Shown here piece by piece: positions 32,179 through 44,800 of a DNA stretch of 64,000 nt. The DNA is taken from contig BSYQ01000013.1 of the NCBI GenBank assembly GCA_030272585.1, positions 2,914,001 through 2,978,000 on the forward strand, read 5' to 3'. Both the position numbers and the translations under genes were made by a program. The stretch is from Bryopsis sp. KO-2023 (Eukaryota > Chlorophyta > Ulvophyceae > Bryopsidales > Bryopsidaceae). The notes beneath the pieces are model-generated. The model was not told the origin of the DNA. It did no database searches and was given only the letters and a program-made list of their open reading frames with translations. Within the stretch, counting starts at the first letter, position 1, and each line of letters begins with the position of its first letter.

Positions 32179-34945
32179 ATTCCCCGGGGTCCCCTTTGTC
32201 CACTCCTGAAATCCAGGAATGGAGAGGTGAGCATTCAGCATTCCATGTTTTTGTTGATCCTTTTTGATTTTTAATTGTGTGCATGACCTGTGAAGTGATC
32301 TCCACTCATTTGGATTCAGGTAGTGTGCTTTTTGGTTGCGCTTGATCTGGATTGGGCTGGACTGGTTTGGAGCTGGGATTTGCTGTCAATGGGAGGGGAG
32401 GATTGTTTGCCACACTGGAGCAAAAGGTCATTGTCGGAGTGCTGCTTGTTCTTCAAATCACGGGGAATGAATGCAGAAGGATGCGTGGGGTTACTGAATA
32501 AAAAGATGGAAAATGGAAGCAACACACATCAAAGAGGAAGAAATGCATTACATTTTGTTTTGGCGTTGGAACCAGGGAGGGTGAAAGCATTGGAGAACGA
32601 AAAAGGAAAGATAAAGTTGGTCAGAACAATGGGTGGGTTTGAATGTGCATGGAGATTATTATTGGGTGGTAAAATGCTGGGAAGCAAACTTGGATGGTTT
32701 TGATTTCTGGATTGACATCATGAGGAGGGGAAAACAATGGACAGCCGTGTCCGATTCGTTGAAATAGTTTTGGGGTGAAGGGTGAAAAACAATAGAAATA
32801 TTTCTATTATCGTTGGGCAAAAGATTTGAATGTATCGTTTTCAGCGAAGAGGGAGACGAATAAGTACAACAGTTACCATGCCATCACCTCAATTGGAGGG
32901 TTGGATAGAAGTTTTTGAAAACTGGGATGGACAAAGAGTATTGCTAAAATAAAGTGAAGACTTTGAGAGTCTATTCCATGGGGCTACCAATTTATGGCGA
33001 AAAAAAATAGATGGGGAGAAAAAATAGATGGGGCATTTGTTTTTCATCAAAAAAAAGTTATTTGGCATCCCTGCGAATCAGGTAAACGATGCCATGTTAG
33101 AATTTCACTGGATGGGGAAAGAACATGGGAAGTGGGATTCGGGAGACAAGATCCTGGGGAAGAGTCTTAGGGTTCAACCGGAAAAAGTTTTGCTTTTTGT
33201 ACTTTATACTTTGTACTTTGTATTTTAGATAGATTTGAAATCACAAGGGGTCTATGGGTGGACCTGTATGAAGATTATTAAGTGTTTTGTAACAATATAT
33301 GGAACCTTACGTCTGTATTGTTTGGCCTGTAAAATCAGATATTATGATGTCTGTCTGGGGAGTTTCCCCCCAACCGAATGTTTTAATGTTTTTCAAGTTT
33401 TTTTCTGGAGATGTTATTCACCATAATAATGGGATGAATAGTGTTTGCTAAAAATTCCAGTGGAGTTCAACCCAGTTCATTTCGTACGATTGCCAGGAAA
33501 GAAACCAAGAATAAGGAGGAAAATGTCAACGGATGGCGGCAAATTTATGTATTTTTTGTTTATTCATATTTTTAGTAGATGTTCCCCTAGCTTTTTTTGG
33601 CTCCCCGCGTTTTCCAGATTTACTCTGTGGTTGAGCTGGAAACACCGCCGACACAGTAGACCTTGACCAAAATAAGCTGGAGGATGCGATGGAAAAGTCG
33701 TCAGATACCTGGATGAAAAGGCAGTACGTAAAAAAAAAACTGCATGTCGAAAGTTGCATGTCTCCTCAAATCCGATATTTTGACGATCCTCCTTTTAATT
33801 TACTTTCTCGACCTCTGCTTGGATCGGCTCGTTTTTTCTTGTGTTTTGATTTAATTTCCGATTTTTGAGACAGTTCAAACAGCAACAATGGACAGACTTG
33901 ATCCTGCCGGAGACTCTTTTCATTAAAAAAAAATGAAACAAATAATTTACGAGATTGTTCTTCTTCTTATTATTTTTTGGAGAGAAAAAAAAAGAAACAG
34001 AAGAAAACATAACTAGGAATCCAACTTTTTCTTTTTTTTCCAGATTTACGGAGGGAAGAACCTGAATCATGAATGATGGAAGCAAAGCAAAGCAATATTC
34101 TTGTTTTCAATTTAAAAAAAACTAGGAAAAAAGATTTAAACAAAAAGCCTACAAAAAGACAGGTTTGAGCCACAGCGATGCAAAACAAAAACGTTGGTCA
34201 TTGTTATAGCGCTGGCATTTTTTGCAATATCCTTGCTGATTGCTTTCAACTTGGGGCAGTTCCAACCCAATGTAATCAAAACAAATTCTAATTCCAAGTT
34301 TGAAAAATTCACACAGCAGCATAGCACTCAATGTGTTTTTTCGACTCCATGATATCACAATTTATACTTCAATCAGAAACATGTTATTAATTTTGCGATA
34401 CACGATTTTCCAACAGGGTTGCACACAATCGTTCAGTGGCCTACTGAACGATAAAAGTAGCAATCGCGGACAAAAGTATGAGAAACCGCGACAGCGCCTC
34501 GGGAACCCACTTCTGAGATCAAAGGAACCACCTCCAAATGATCCCGATCAACCGTTCGACTGCGAACAGATCGATCGTGAGTGGCGTCCGCGACCAAATT
34601 AACGCCACTCGCAAGTGTTTGGTGCCTTCGTCGAGAGACTTTCCCTATGCACTGGAGGTCGACTCCATCGCGATACAGCGTTTCTCGCTTTCAGCTTGGG
34701 TATTCTTCGAAGAACAAAATGCAATATGCTTGCAGAATTCTGCAACAATTATGCCATCAGCCGACTCTACCATCACAAATTGTGAACTGACTCAGATCTC
34801 ACTCAAACTCAAGTAATTGTCCAGAAATGACTAAGAGCTCTGCAGCAAGGAAAACAGAGCTCTCTGGCAAGCAAACTCACCTGCGAACGCAAGCCTGCCT
34901 GATACGCTTTGCCGAGTATTGATCTTGAGACGGAGAAACTTCACA
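32179..34945. other. intergenic region between the two pseudokinase genes
   Basis: No gene could be supported. The sequence is AT-rich with scattered homopolymers. The last 100 bp (34,840-34,945) resemble the leader of the first pseudokinase (CACCTGCGAAC word), so the promoter and 5' UTR of the second pseudokinase lie here. Confidence 0.5.
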
Positions 34946-36547
34946 ATGCGCGCGTTCACCATCGCCACAGTCGCCACAATAGGGGGAATTTTGCACCTCT
35001 ACAGCAGATGGCGTGGACAGCGCAATCTCCGCCAACATGACGAGGTGGAGGGCGCTGAAAACAGCGAGCAGGAGCACAACCGGGCCGACCGCAGCACACC
35101 AGAGAAAGAGGGGGGAGACCTCGGCGGCAACTCTGGTGTACCTGCTAGCCCAACAATCACCACAGCCGTCTCGCGTCCCTGCTCAGTTCTCCCCTTGGCA
35201 GAGGTAGGAGGAGCACCTTGTCGATTCTTCTTGCTCTTTCATGCCCCGCGAAACTTCGAAGTTTTACACCGACGTAACTCGCTCGAACCTCGGCATTCCT
35301 TCTTCGCGGTGGTCCTATGCAATGGAAACCACTGTAACCTCATAGGCGTGAGCTCAGAAGCCGATTTGAGTTCGCTGCGGTGTGACTTGCCTGGTTTCTT
35401 TCCCGTGACGCTCATTGAATTCACATGCTGTGACGGCAGGACTTGTTTTCTGGATGGCAGCTGGCGAGGTACTTCGCTGCGGGGCAGTCGCGCTCCATAG
35501 GCTTGTGCCGGTACGTAAAAGCGCCTGCCTTTGAACGTGCATGCTTACGACACGAGACGTCACCTGGAAAACTGTTGTTGGGATGAGAGACGTCGGAAAA
35601 GACGTCATATGGGTGGAAATCTATTTGGTGTGGGACAATAACACAGGATAGAATGTGGGTTTCTCCCAGGTTCATTGCTGCCAATGTGCTGGTACAGCTG
35701 GAGGCATTGCATTACCGCGGGGTAATGCACAGAGACATCAACATGGACTCTGTCCATGTTGATGTCTCTGGTCGGGGGTTCCTGTTTTTCGGGAACCTCA
35801 GGCATGCCACCAGGACCCGCAACACCCCCCGAGCCTCGCTGCCTGACCCTCACTTCACGGTATGATCGAGTCACCTACTGTTTCGTTGCTCCCAGATTTA
35901 TCAATCAGAGTTGCAGTTGGATAGTCTCCCTGCTGAACAATGTGGGGGCTTTTACTGGTGGGGGTAATTCTGGCTATAACCGTTGACACCCAGTGAACTT
36001 TTTGGCATAAACAGGCTCCTGAAATCGCCTACGGGTGGGGTGAGGGAACGGAGGCGGATATTTGGGCGTTCGGGGTATTGGTCTATCGAATCTTGATAGG
36101 CCGATTCCCCTTCCCCAATTTCCAGCAGGAAGACCGAGGTCGGGACCAGGGTTACATTAACTCCGCTTGGCGGGTTTGCAGCCTGTTGGATGGAAGGCCT
36201 GGCCTCACCAGCTTTTTTGCCTCGATCTTCCAGGTAATCGATCCTTTTAAACTGGACAGAACTGCAAAAATTGAGTGGCTTCAATTGGATCAATGGAAAT
36301 ATATGGACAGCTGTGACCAACTCTGATGGAAGGGGCTCAGAAATAATGGATTGGTGTGTAGGTGAAGAAGGAGTTCAGGCCAACTGTTGCAGAATTGAAG
36401 CAACATGCATTCTTCAGGGGAGTCGACTGGTACGGGCTTGCCCAGAGGACAGTCGAAAGTCCACTTCTGGGTGAGGTCGTTCCAGTCCCCATCGAGGATC
36501 AGCAAGTGGTGGAACTCTTTGCAGGGTCGGAGCCCTGCATTGAGTGA
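34946..36547 (+). CDS. AGC-like pseudokinase, paralog of the interrupted gene
   Basis: Exon 1 (34946-35203) has a hydrophobic N-terminus (MRAFTIATVATIGGILHL) and an acidic linker. A second exon (about 35,218-35,468) carries a poorly conserved N-lobe (GFFPVTLIEFTCCDGRTCFL fits strands beta4-beta5). The hinge exon was not found. Exon 35670-35859 has the catalytic loop MHRDINMDSV (HRD kept, Asn replaced by Ser) and FFGN in place of DFG. Exon 36015-36233 has APEIAYG and ADIWAFGVLVYRILIGRFPF, ending TSFFASIFQ. Exon 36362-36547 closes the domain (EFRPTVAELKQHAFF). Intron phases match the first gene. Loss of the metal-binding Asp predicts no catalysis; a scaffold or receptor-like role is possible. 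If no hinge exon exists, this copy is itself a pseudogene. Confidence 0.72.
35731..35769 (+). repeat. perfect palindrome inside the HRD exon
   Basis: 18-bp arms (35731-35748 and 35752-35769; left arm AGAGACATCAACATGGAC) flank a 3-base loop. It encodes the catalytic-loop residues RDINMDSVHVDVS. Confidence 0.95.
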
Positions 36548-36576
36548 GGGGCATTGGGAGGGGGGGGGGAATAAAT

Positions 36577-36687
36577 GGCTGGCAGAGGGTTTTTTTTTTT
36601 TTTTTTTTCCCTCTGCCGGCCCAGGATGGGGGAGGCAGTTAGATTCACGGGCCTTCACAGCACCCCGCGCTGGCTGGAGCGGGGTGC
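36577..36687 (+). promoter_or_regulatory. paired 3'-UTR hairpins of the second pseudokinase
   Basis: GGCTGGCAGAGGG (36577-36589) pairs with CCCTCTGCCGGCC (36609-36621) across a T19 loop. GCACCCCGC (36660-36668) pairs with GCGGGGTGC (36679-36687). The first stem lies about 30 bases after the stop codon. Confidence 0.75.
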
Positions 36688-38747
36688 AACCCCCCCTCTC
36701 CTCCCTTTGTTTTCTTCTTTTTTGGAGCTTCGATGGTTGGGATCAACTTGACCGAAAGGTAAGATTTTGTTTTTCTGTTTTTCGAGTCCAGTTTATTGAC
36801 AGAAATTGCAGAAAAAGGAAGAAAAGCAGATATATATATGGCTTTTTCGCATGGTTTTGCAGGTGGATTGGAAAGCTTTTCTTTTATCTGGCATGCTTTG
36901 GCTGGGATTTGGAATGAATTTTTTGGGTTTTTTTTTTTTTTTCTACGGATTCATGATGGAGAAGCTACATTGCAACGGATTGACAAATGGGCATGCCAGG
37001 TTCATTTTTGATGCAAGGTGCCGGAATGTCACCGGTTGGTAAAATTTCTGCTGATAACTGAGATCCAACTTTCCATGGAATTGGAGATGAACCCAGGGTA
37101 CATTTACCTAAGAACTGACAGGAATCTTTAAATCGCCCCGCAGCGATATTTCTGATCGGTGTCTATTGGTGGGAAGAAATTGACGGGAACAAATTTTATC
37201 AGAATCGCACGAAATCGTGTGAGCGTTCGTTTTTTCTAACAATAGCGGACGTATACTAATGGTTGGGAGAGTGATGGGGGGGGGGGGGGGGGTCACCTTA
37301 GGGGGCCAGGCTTCCAGGAAAATTGAAAAAGAAAGAAAAAACGAGGGATCGAATTTACTGGAAAACAGAAACACATTCTTTTGTTTGTGGCACTTTTTGG
37401 AGTATCGATCGTGGAAGAGGAATTTTGAGAATTTTCTTAGATGGCTGGTGGAGGTTTTCATGACTCATCGAAACGACAATAGAGGAAGAAAGTTAGATAG
37501 CTGTCACCTAGGCTAAAATACTCAGTGTGAAAATCAATGAAAACACTTTTGGGGCATGAGAGGAGACATGGAGGATTTTTTTTTTCCGGTCGGCTGGGAA
37601 AAAAAAAGAAACTTAGCGTTGTTCAGCAGCAAAAGTGCAAAATAGAATTGAAGTCTTTGGCAGAATGTTGAGTAGTCGATCAACATTGGGGGAAAACTTT
37701 CGAAAAGACTTTTTTTTTTTGGGAGGGGGGGAGAGATCTTGTACAGTATGATGAATAGTAATGGCGCAACCTGGGAAAACAATAGGAGTTTAAATTCCTG
37801 AGATCGCCAGGTTGTGGTGGGGTTACGGATATTGAGAACTGGATTTCTCTTTTAGAGGCTTTTTTTCCCTCCAGAAAGAGAAGTCTCAAAAATATTTGTG
37901 CTAAAATTTTGGAGTTGGTGGGGAGGCTTCAAACATCGGTAATGGGTTGGTTTCATTCGATGGAGGTTCGTGATTGACGATTGCTTTATGTCAGACTGTA
38001 TTTGGTGGGCTGAATTTGGTTTTAGGGGTCATGACTTAACAACAATCAACCCTCCTCATGAGGATTGATAAATCTTGTACTCTTATTTGTAACAACACTT
38101 TCTCGATTGAAAGAAAACTGATGCTGAGCTGGCAGCATGATTTGTCAGTCACCATCACAGATTTTGCAGCTGCATTGGCCAGGCGTGTGTAACATAAAAA
38201 GGTATAAAAAATATATGCAAGAATAATTTAATATCAACATTATTATATATCCATTCAATGTGAATTAAGATTCTTGATAAGATGGGAAAATACATTGAAG
38301 GTAGACTAATAATCAAGCACTAAAACTAAATTTTGGAATTGTTGAATTCACATTTTTCAGTAAAAAGTACGACTCCTGTTCCAACCAAAATCCCTTCAAA
38401 TACCAGATCCCAGAGTCCTAACTGTACAAACTGTACAGCAACTACACAATTCAATTACATTACATTTTCACACACACACATCCAAGATGAAAAATGATTG
38501 CTCCCCAGCCGAGCGTCAAGTGTCGTCAGCGCCGCCCCTCATCAAAAAGATTTCGGGGAAAGCAAAACTCGATGTCCCTCTCATACCCTCAGCGTCTCCT
38601 CCTCGTATTCATTACTCCGATGGTCGCTGTCGAATATAACAAATTTGTTAATTCGTTTTAAAACGACCGCGAGGTTTCGATTTAAAAAAAAAATCGCGAG
38701 CCCCTTTTGTGTTTTTTTTTGGTTTGAACCAAGGTCAACCTCCTGGA
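36688..38747. other. intergenic region
   Basis: No gene is seen. It contains a G-run tract near 37,275-37,293 and a T-run/G-run tract near 37,708-37,728. A strong promoter signal is not evident. Confidence 0.5.
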
Positions 38748-40233
38748 ATGATGATAATTTTTTCCCGAAGCCCATTGCTTTTCAGCGTTTGGCTGTGCTT
38801 CCTGGCGGCTGCGGTGAATTCGCCAGCGAAGTGCACTGCAGCAAAAAGCGATCTAATAAAGGGTATGCACCTGCTTTGGAAATGTATACGGTTTGATTCA
38901 GAAACTGCCAGAACAATGGGGGCCCATTGTGGCCCTTTCTCCCCCCCCCCCCCCCAAAAAAAAGTACCTTGCAATATTTTTGGGCCACGTCCAAGAAAAC
39001 CAATCGATGATTCCACAGAACACACAACCAACAGAGATAAATCAATTTTGTGTTCCAAACCTTGTGTTTTAAAGTAGAAATCACATGGTAGTTTTTTTCT
39101 TCGATAAATTTTCTTAAAAAATTAAGAGAAAGTTTGATATTGAGGTCAGATTTTCATATTTTTTTTCCAAATTTTCCAAATTTGGGCAATCAAAGGGCCA
39201 CAACAAGATGAAGTAACCACATTTAGGGCCGCTTTTGGGCCAGCGAAAATAAAATAAAAAAACACTGGTAAGCGCATGAATGAATGGCGGAAGGAGTGAA
39301 TGAATGAATAAATGAATGGATAGATGGTTGAACGAACGAATGAATGAAGCCTTTTCCTTATCACTGCCCAGATCTGTATTTCAGTTGCATACAAAGCCTG
39401 ACTGCCAAAATAGAAACCATAATCGAAAAGGACAATATTTTTCGTTTTTAATATTCTCCTGGATTTGAAGGTGGCTTCAAAAGGGGCCAAATTCCAGATT
39501 ACCCTGCACCCAGTGAAGAGGTGGTCGACCCAGAAACACCACCGGTATCAGAGCTCGACCAAGAAAAAGAGGATGATGCAATCAAAGAAGTTGTAAAACT
39601 GGTGGAATCCTACGTGGATGAAAAGGTCAGTTGTCAAACAAAAACTGCAGGGAGTGCCACTGTGATTCGTCACTGACAATCCTCCTCCTCCCCCTCCTCC
39701 TCCTTTTGGTGCATTCACAGAAAGAAAGGTTCTTGGAAGAGTGGTCGAAACTGGTTCCTTTGATGGTGGTGCTGCTGGCAGCATCCGGAGTGCTGTACCT
39801 CCTGTTCGCCAGCCTTCTGATGGCTTCATGCATGGGGTGTGCACTCATGGGCTGCAAGCAGGATCCTCTGATTTTCTCAACTTCTGCTTGCGTGACGGCA
39901 TTGGGGCTAGTCGTCATTGCGACAGCTTCCCTTTACTTTCAGCCCGAAGCCAACAGGAGCCAGTCAGACGCAGACTCCATGCACCGCGGCATACAAGCCA
40001 TCGGTCCTGTGGCTGCAGTGGTGGATACTGCTGTTGTGCTGATGTCAGTCGGTGTGCTGTTGGATGCCCGCAAAGAGAGGTGTCAGTTTCTGGCAGCAGC
40101 TTCCCTTGCCGTTGTGCTGTCTTCCATCATCCAGGTGGCCTCCCTGTTCATTTTGGAAGCCAAATTGAAGGTGCTGGCTGAAATGGGGGCCGAATATTCG
40201 AAGCCCTGCATCCTTGGGTGGAAATGCTCTTGA
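38748..40233 (+). CDS. four-helix membrane protein with signal peptide, unknown family
   Basis: Exons 38748-38862, 39471-39625 and 39721-40233; 260 residues in frame, TGA at 40231-40233. The N-terminus is a good signal peptide (MMIIFSRSPLLFSVWLCFLA, cleavage probably near AAAVNSPA). An acidic lumenal or extracellular segment (EEVVDPETPP, QEKEDDAIKEVV) follows. Four hydrophobic helices come next: LVPLMVVLLAASGVLYLLFA; STSACVTALGLVVIATASLY; IGPVAAVVDTAVVLMSVGVL; and FLAAASLAVVLSSIIQVASL. Cysteines cluster after helix 1 (CMGCALMGC) and at the C-terminus (CILGWKC). The layout is tetraspan-like but lacks the CCG motif of tetraspanins. Function unknown. Two adjacent ATGs (38748, 38751) are possible starts. 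Confidence 0.72.
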
Positions 40234-41875
40234 GAATTCGCTCCAAACTGTGGGGCAGGTTTTTAAAAAACATTTGGATCAGAAAATAATTTTTCTTTCA
40301 CTTACTCGTGTACGTTCATATCGTTTTTTTTGGGGGGGGGGTCAGGGATGAAAAAGGCGAATTCATCCAAAAAGCCTTTCAGACTGACTGACGAGAGTGC
40401 TGCCGAAACTGAGGTGTATAATATTTGAGAGCAGGTCATCCCCAGGAGGAGTCGAGCATCCAACCACAACCGTTTTTTTTTCCTTGAACGATTGTTGAAG
40501 CGGGTGAGAATTGATCTTTGATTCTTTTGGGGATGAACTGTTGTGAAACGTAATATATCTGATGAACTGTCTTGTTTATATTTAATGGAAGTCGGCTGCA
40601 GCGTGCAATATATTGGGTTTTGATGTTCCAACAGTTGGAGGGAATGCCAACCCTTGTTTCTTGTGGCAAATATATCTCATTCGTATGCCTTGGAATTGAT
40701 TGATGCTGTTCGTTGTGTTGCGGTGTCTTTTACTCTGGTGCTGTAAGCATCATTTTTTTTCGGGGGGGGGGAGGAATTTCTAGTCTAGGAATGAATTTCG
40801 TTCACTGCACTGGGGCTTTCACAACATTAAGGAATCTGGAATCTGTTACACTTGAGATTAACAAGTGTAACACCTTGTTACACCTTGTTAGGTTGTGTTG
40901 CACCTTTGGTTACCCGAGTCCTTATTTTTTCCCACAATCAATCAAACCAATGCGCAACCCATGTCTATCCTCGATCAAAAGAAATAGAATCAAAACGACA
41001 AAGAAGATAGCTCTAAGAAAGCATTAGCATTTGGCTGTACACCTTATGTTACCGCAACTGCTCTTCTTTTATATGGCGAGGAAATTCAGCAGGAAAGATG
41101 TGGAATCGTGCAAATATGCAACAACAACAATAATAATTACAATTTATTATTAATAATATTATTATATAATTATAATTACGTGCAAATATGCACGTGCACA
41201 CATGCAACCTTTTGACCCCATGAATCATCAAGAGACACTCGATGCAGCAAATAACGGCCTCTCCTCTGATGTATCGTGCAATTGTTTGCAAAGAGGATTC
41301 CAGTCTGTGTAATTATGTTATGTTATGTTATGTTTTTTTTGGTCCAAGGTACTGAAGATTGCAAGCAATGGGCAAAAAAAAACATAATGAAGCCTAATAT
41401 TCGTTTAAAAAAAGAAAAGAAAAGAAGAAAAAAAGCCTGCCCAGGGACCACCTAGTGGTTAAATTAGCTATCAAACATGCAAACTAAAAAATGAACAGGG
41501 GGACCAATCATAGTTTCGAAGCCGCCAGTGTCTCGAGAACGAACTCCAGCTTCACATCTAAATCCTGCATCGTTTGTTTTTCAATTATTAGTAATAAGCA
41601 AGGCCAACCACCCTTCCTTAAAAAAAGCACGTGTGGAGACCAGGGAAACCATAAATCTCCAATATAGAAAAAAAACAGAGGATAAAACACATAAAAATTG
41701 TGCAAGGAGCACCCCAGCTGGGTGGCAAAGTTTTAATGAAGAAACCAAAGATTTCACAAAAGAAGAACCCAAAGGTAGACAAGGAGCGCAAACAGGTCCT
41801 GTGTATAGGATTGTGAATTTTCAATTTTGGGAGTTAGCAATTAAGAATTGGGAGTGAAGATTTAGAGTTCAGGAG
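40234..41875. other. intergenic region between convergent genes
   Basis: No gene is seen. It holds the 3' ends of the plus-strand membrane-protein gene and the minus-strand channel gene, AT-rich short repeats at about 41,125-41,180 and a TATGT microsatellite near 41,315-41,335. Confidence 0.55.
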
Positions 41876-44800
41876 TTAGGAGTCAAAAGGTAGGTGCCAG
41901 GAATTTGTAATATAAATATAGAAGTCGCTGTTAAGAAAAATCACCTCCATTTCTCCAAGGAATTGTTTGTTGTACACTTCCGTTCGGCGATTCGATTCAT
42001 CGTTCACCAAGTAGCTTTCCTCCGATGCGTCAGTTGTGGTTCTTGGGATAGAAATTTCTGTGTTTTCGGTGCTCTCTCTTTCAATTGCAGGTCTCGACGG
42101 TATGAACATACCCTCATCATCCTCGTCGTTATTGCTGGCAAACAACCCGTCGTTCATATCAGGTGCCGCAGCGCCGCCCTTCCGATTCGTCGCCACCATA
42201 CTGACCCTAACTTCCTTGCAGGCGTTCAGCGATTGACTCAAGGTTCTATGAATCTTTTGCTCGTTTTCGCTGTGGTGTTTCCCCCACAGCGATTTAGCCC
42301 GCTCTCTTATCAGTTTTGTAATATTTGGATAAGGCCCCAACGCTTCTTCGACGTCTTTCCTTTGCAGGGAACAAATCTGGAGCAAGGCGTTTGGAAACTT
42401 TTCAGTCCGCCGTACAGGCAAGGTCACCCGGAAAAGGCGTTAACTTGGTTAACTTCTTGTCCTCTCCCAGTGTCATATACGGTGGATGGGTCAATTCTTT
42501 TCACTAGCGCTCTGAATCATGAATGCTTGGTTCAAGTGCGGCGGCTTACCTCGCAGTACGTTAGAGTCTCCACCGTAGCTGTTCGTCTGCCTTTGTTGTG
42601 ATACAATGCCACTTCACCAAAAAAGTTTCCACTTTTTAACGTCGCTACAGTGCATCCATGGACGCTGACCTGAAAGTTTCAGCAAGAATTGCAACCAGCC
42701 GCCAATCGAACAAAATAGCAGAAAAAAAAAGCCCACGACAGATCTCCACTGGGGGGAATACCTGTAGCAAACCCTTGTTGATGAAGTACATTCGCGTTCC
42801 AACCTCCCCTTCCATGACGACCGTCTCTCCAGGAGGGTAGGGCGTATACTTCATCCTGACCATGATGCTATCCATAAACCTCTCCTCCAAATCTGCGAAG
42901 AGTGGTATTTTTGCGACCTTTTTTGAAATGTCGTCGCTGATATGCATGACCACCTCTGCTCTCAAGCTGTGCGGAAGATCTTTGAGGATCTCCCGCTCGT
43001 TGAAAAACACCCCCGAGTGGTGTCTTTTGAAATCGTAAAACTCCAGAATTCGATGGTTCAGTGATTTTGGGAGGCCACGACGCTCGATGTATTCGTGAAG
43101 ATTGTCGACTTGGGCGTGGTAAAACACGTCGGCCATGTTTAGATTCGACACAATTGTCACGATCTGGGTGATACCATAGGCATAGCAACACGAGCCTGGA
43201 CGAACAAAGAAAACAATGAGAATATCCCGTGCAAAAAAAAATATGTTGAGCGTCTGGACCTCCCGTATTATGGAGTGTTAGTTTTCACCAGGCGTTGCGA
43301 AATGCTGACCCAGGAACATACACTTGCATACCAACTCACCAGTGCACATCACCAGCAAAGTAAGCACCTTCTCTGGATCTGTAACCGGACGGATATCGCC
43401 ATAACCTATGGTGGTCATTGTCGTGATGGCCCAGTAGAAGCAGATAAGGTAGAGCTTCGGCCAGGGTATCGCTTCAATGTTTATCTGAGCTACCCCTGCC
43501 CACGTGTCTTCTGCGTTCCCCCATCTCGACATAAGACACCAAAGGCAAGTGTTCCAGTGCGCGACCATCTGCGTCAAAAACGATGTGTTAATGCCTGGTG
43601 ACTCCAGTCAGTCTGGGGGAACCGAGAAAGAAGCAATCGGCCTTGCTTACCAGGATGATGAGCAAAAACTTGATGATCGACCTCACGCTGAAGCGAATCA
43701 TGACCCACCACTTTAATCTGTTCATAAGTCGGGCAACTTTGAGCATTCTGAACAGACGAATGACTCTCAGGAGCTTGAGGGTTAAGATGAATTGATTCTG
43801 AGGAAGGATTCCAAGTTTCATCATTTGGCTCACAGGCAGAGTCGAGGCAATGTCCGCCCAGAACCAAAACCTCAAATACTGTTGGGCTACCTACAAAACG
43901 TAGAAGATGAGGATTATGGAATTTGTGAAAGCATCCCTTCAGGTTTAGACCTGAAAGCTTTCCTTCTCTTTCCTTGAATTCAGCGCAAAAGCCGAGTCAA
44001 AGGATACGCATGAATTTTTTCCCCATGCTCACCAGATAAAATCTTCACACCTTTCGGATCTCAAGATGTGTTTCGTTCTTGTCGACGAAGCCTGTGAAGA
44101 AGTTCAGGAGTATATCCAGCGTCAATAAGAGGTCGCAGGTCAAGTCGAATACATCCAGAATGGGGCTTGATCGAATATCGAAGCCGATTCGAAAAGGCGC
44201 AACCACGCACAACACCAAAATCAGGCCCAACATCAGAACATCCCAGCTTGTGCGCAGCGCGCTCATGGGGTGTATCGCCTCGCCACTCTCATGTTCCTGG
44301 AGGTAAATAACCATATGGATCAGTTGTTTGGGAAGAACCTTGCCTCAACGGTGATACAGCACTAGTCGAGTTCGACTGTTACTCGAAGGTATGCGATAGT
44401 GCAAACAGAATGAATATATTTCTTCCAACAGAATGAAAGGTTGCGAAATCATAGTGGAGAAAGTGATTAAAGATCAAGGTTCCTCAGCTCGTGGCGTTGC
44501 TGAAGTGAGCTCACGTACCCTCGTTTTTCCTGCAACATGCACAACGACTATGAAATATCTACCAACGCCAGGATTTGTCAAGGAAGGAGTGAGGCTAAAA
44601 AATGCTCAGCAATCCGAGTGGAGGAAGCATTCTGCAAAGGTAAAAAGTACAGGCCATGGTGGCGTGTGAAGAGCTCTGCACACGAACATACCTGGCACTC
44701 ACCCGTGAAGATATCCTTGTACACCAAGATCCTTCGAATGTATTCCCTGATACGCTCCATGAAAGGAGTTGATCGGTCCATACCTTGAACAAAGAAGGCA

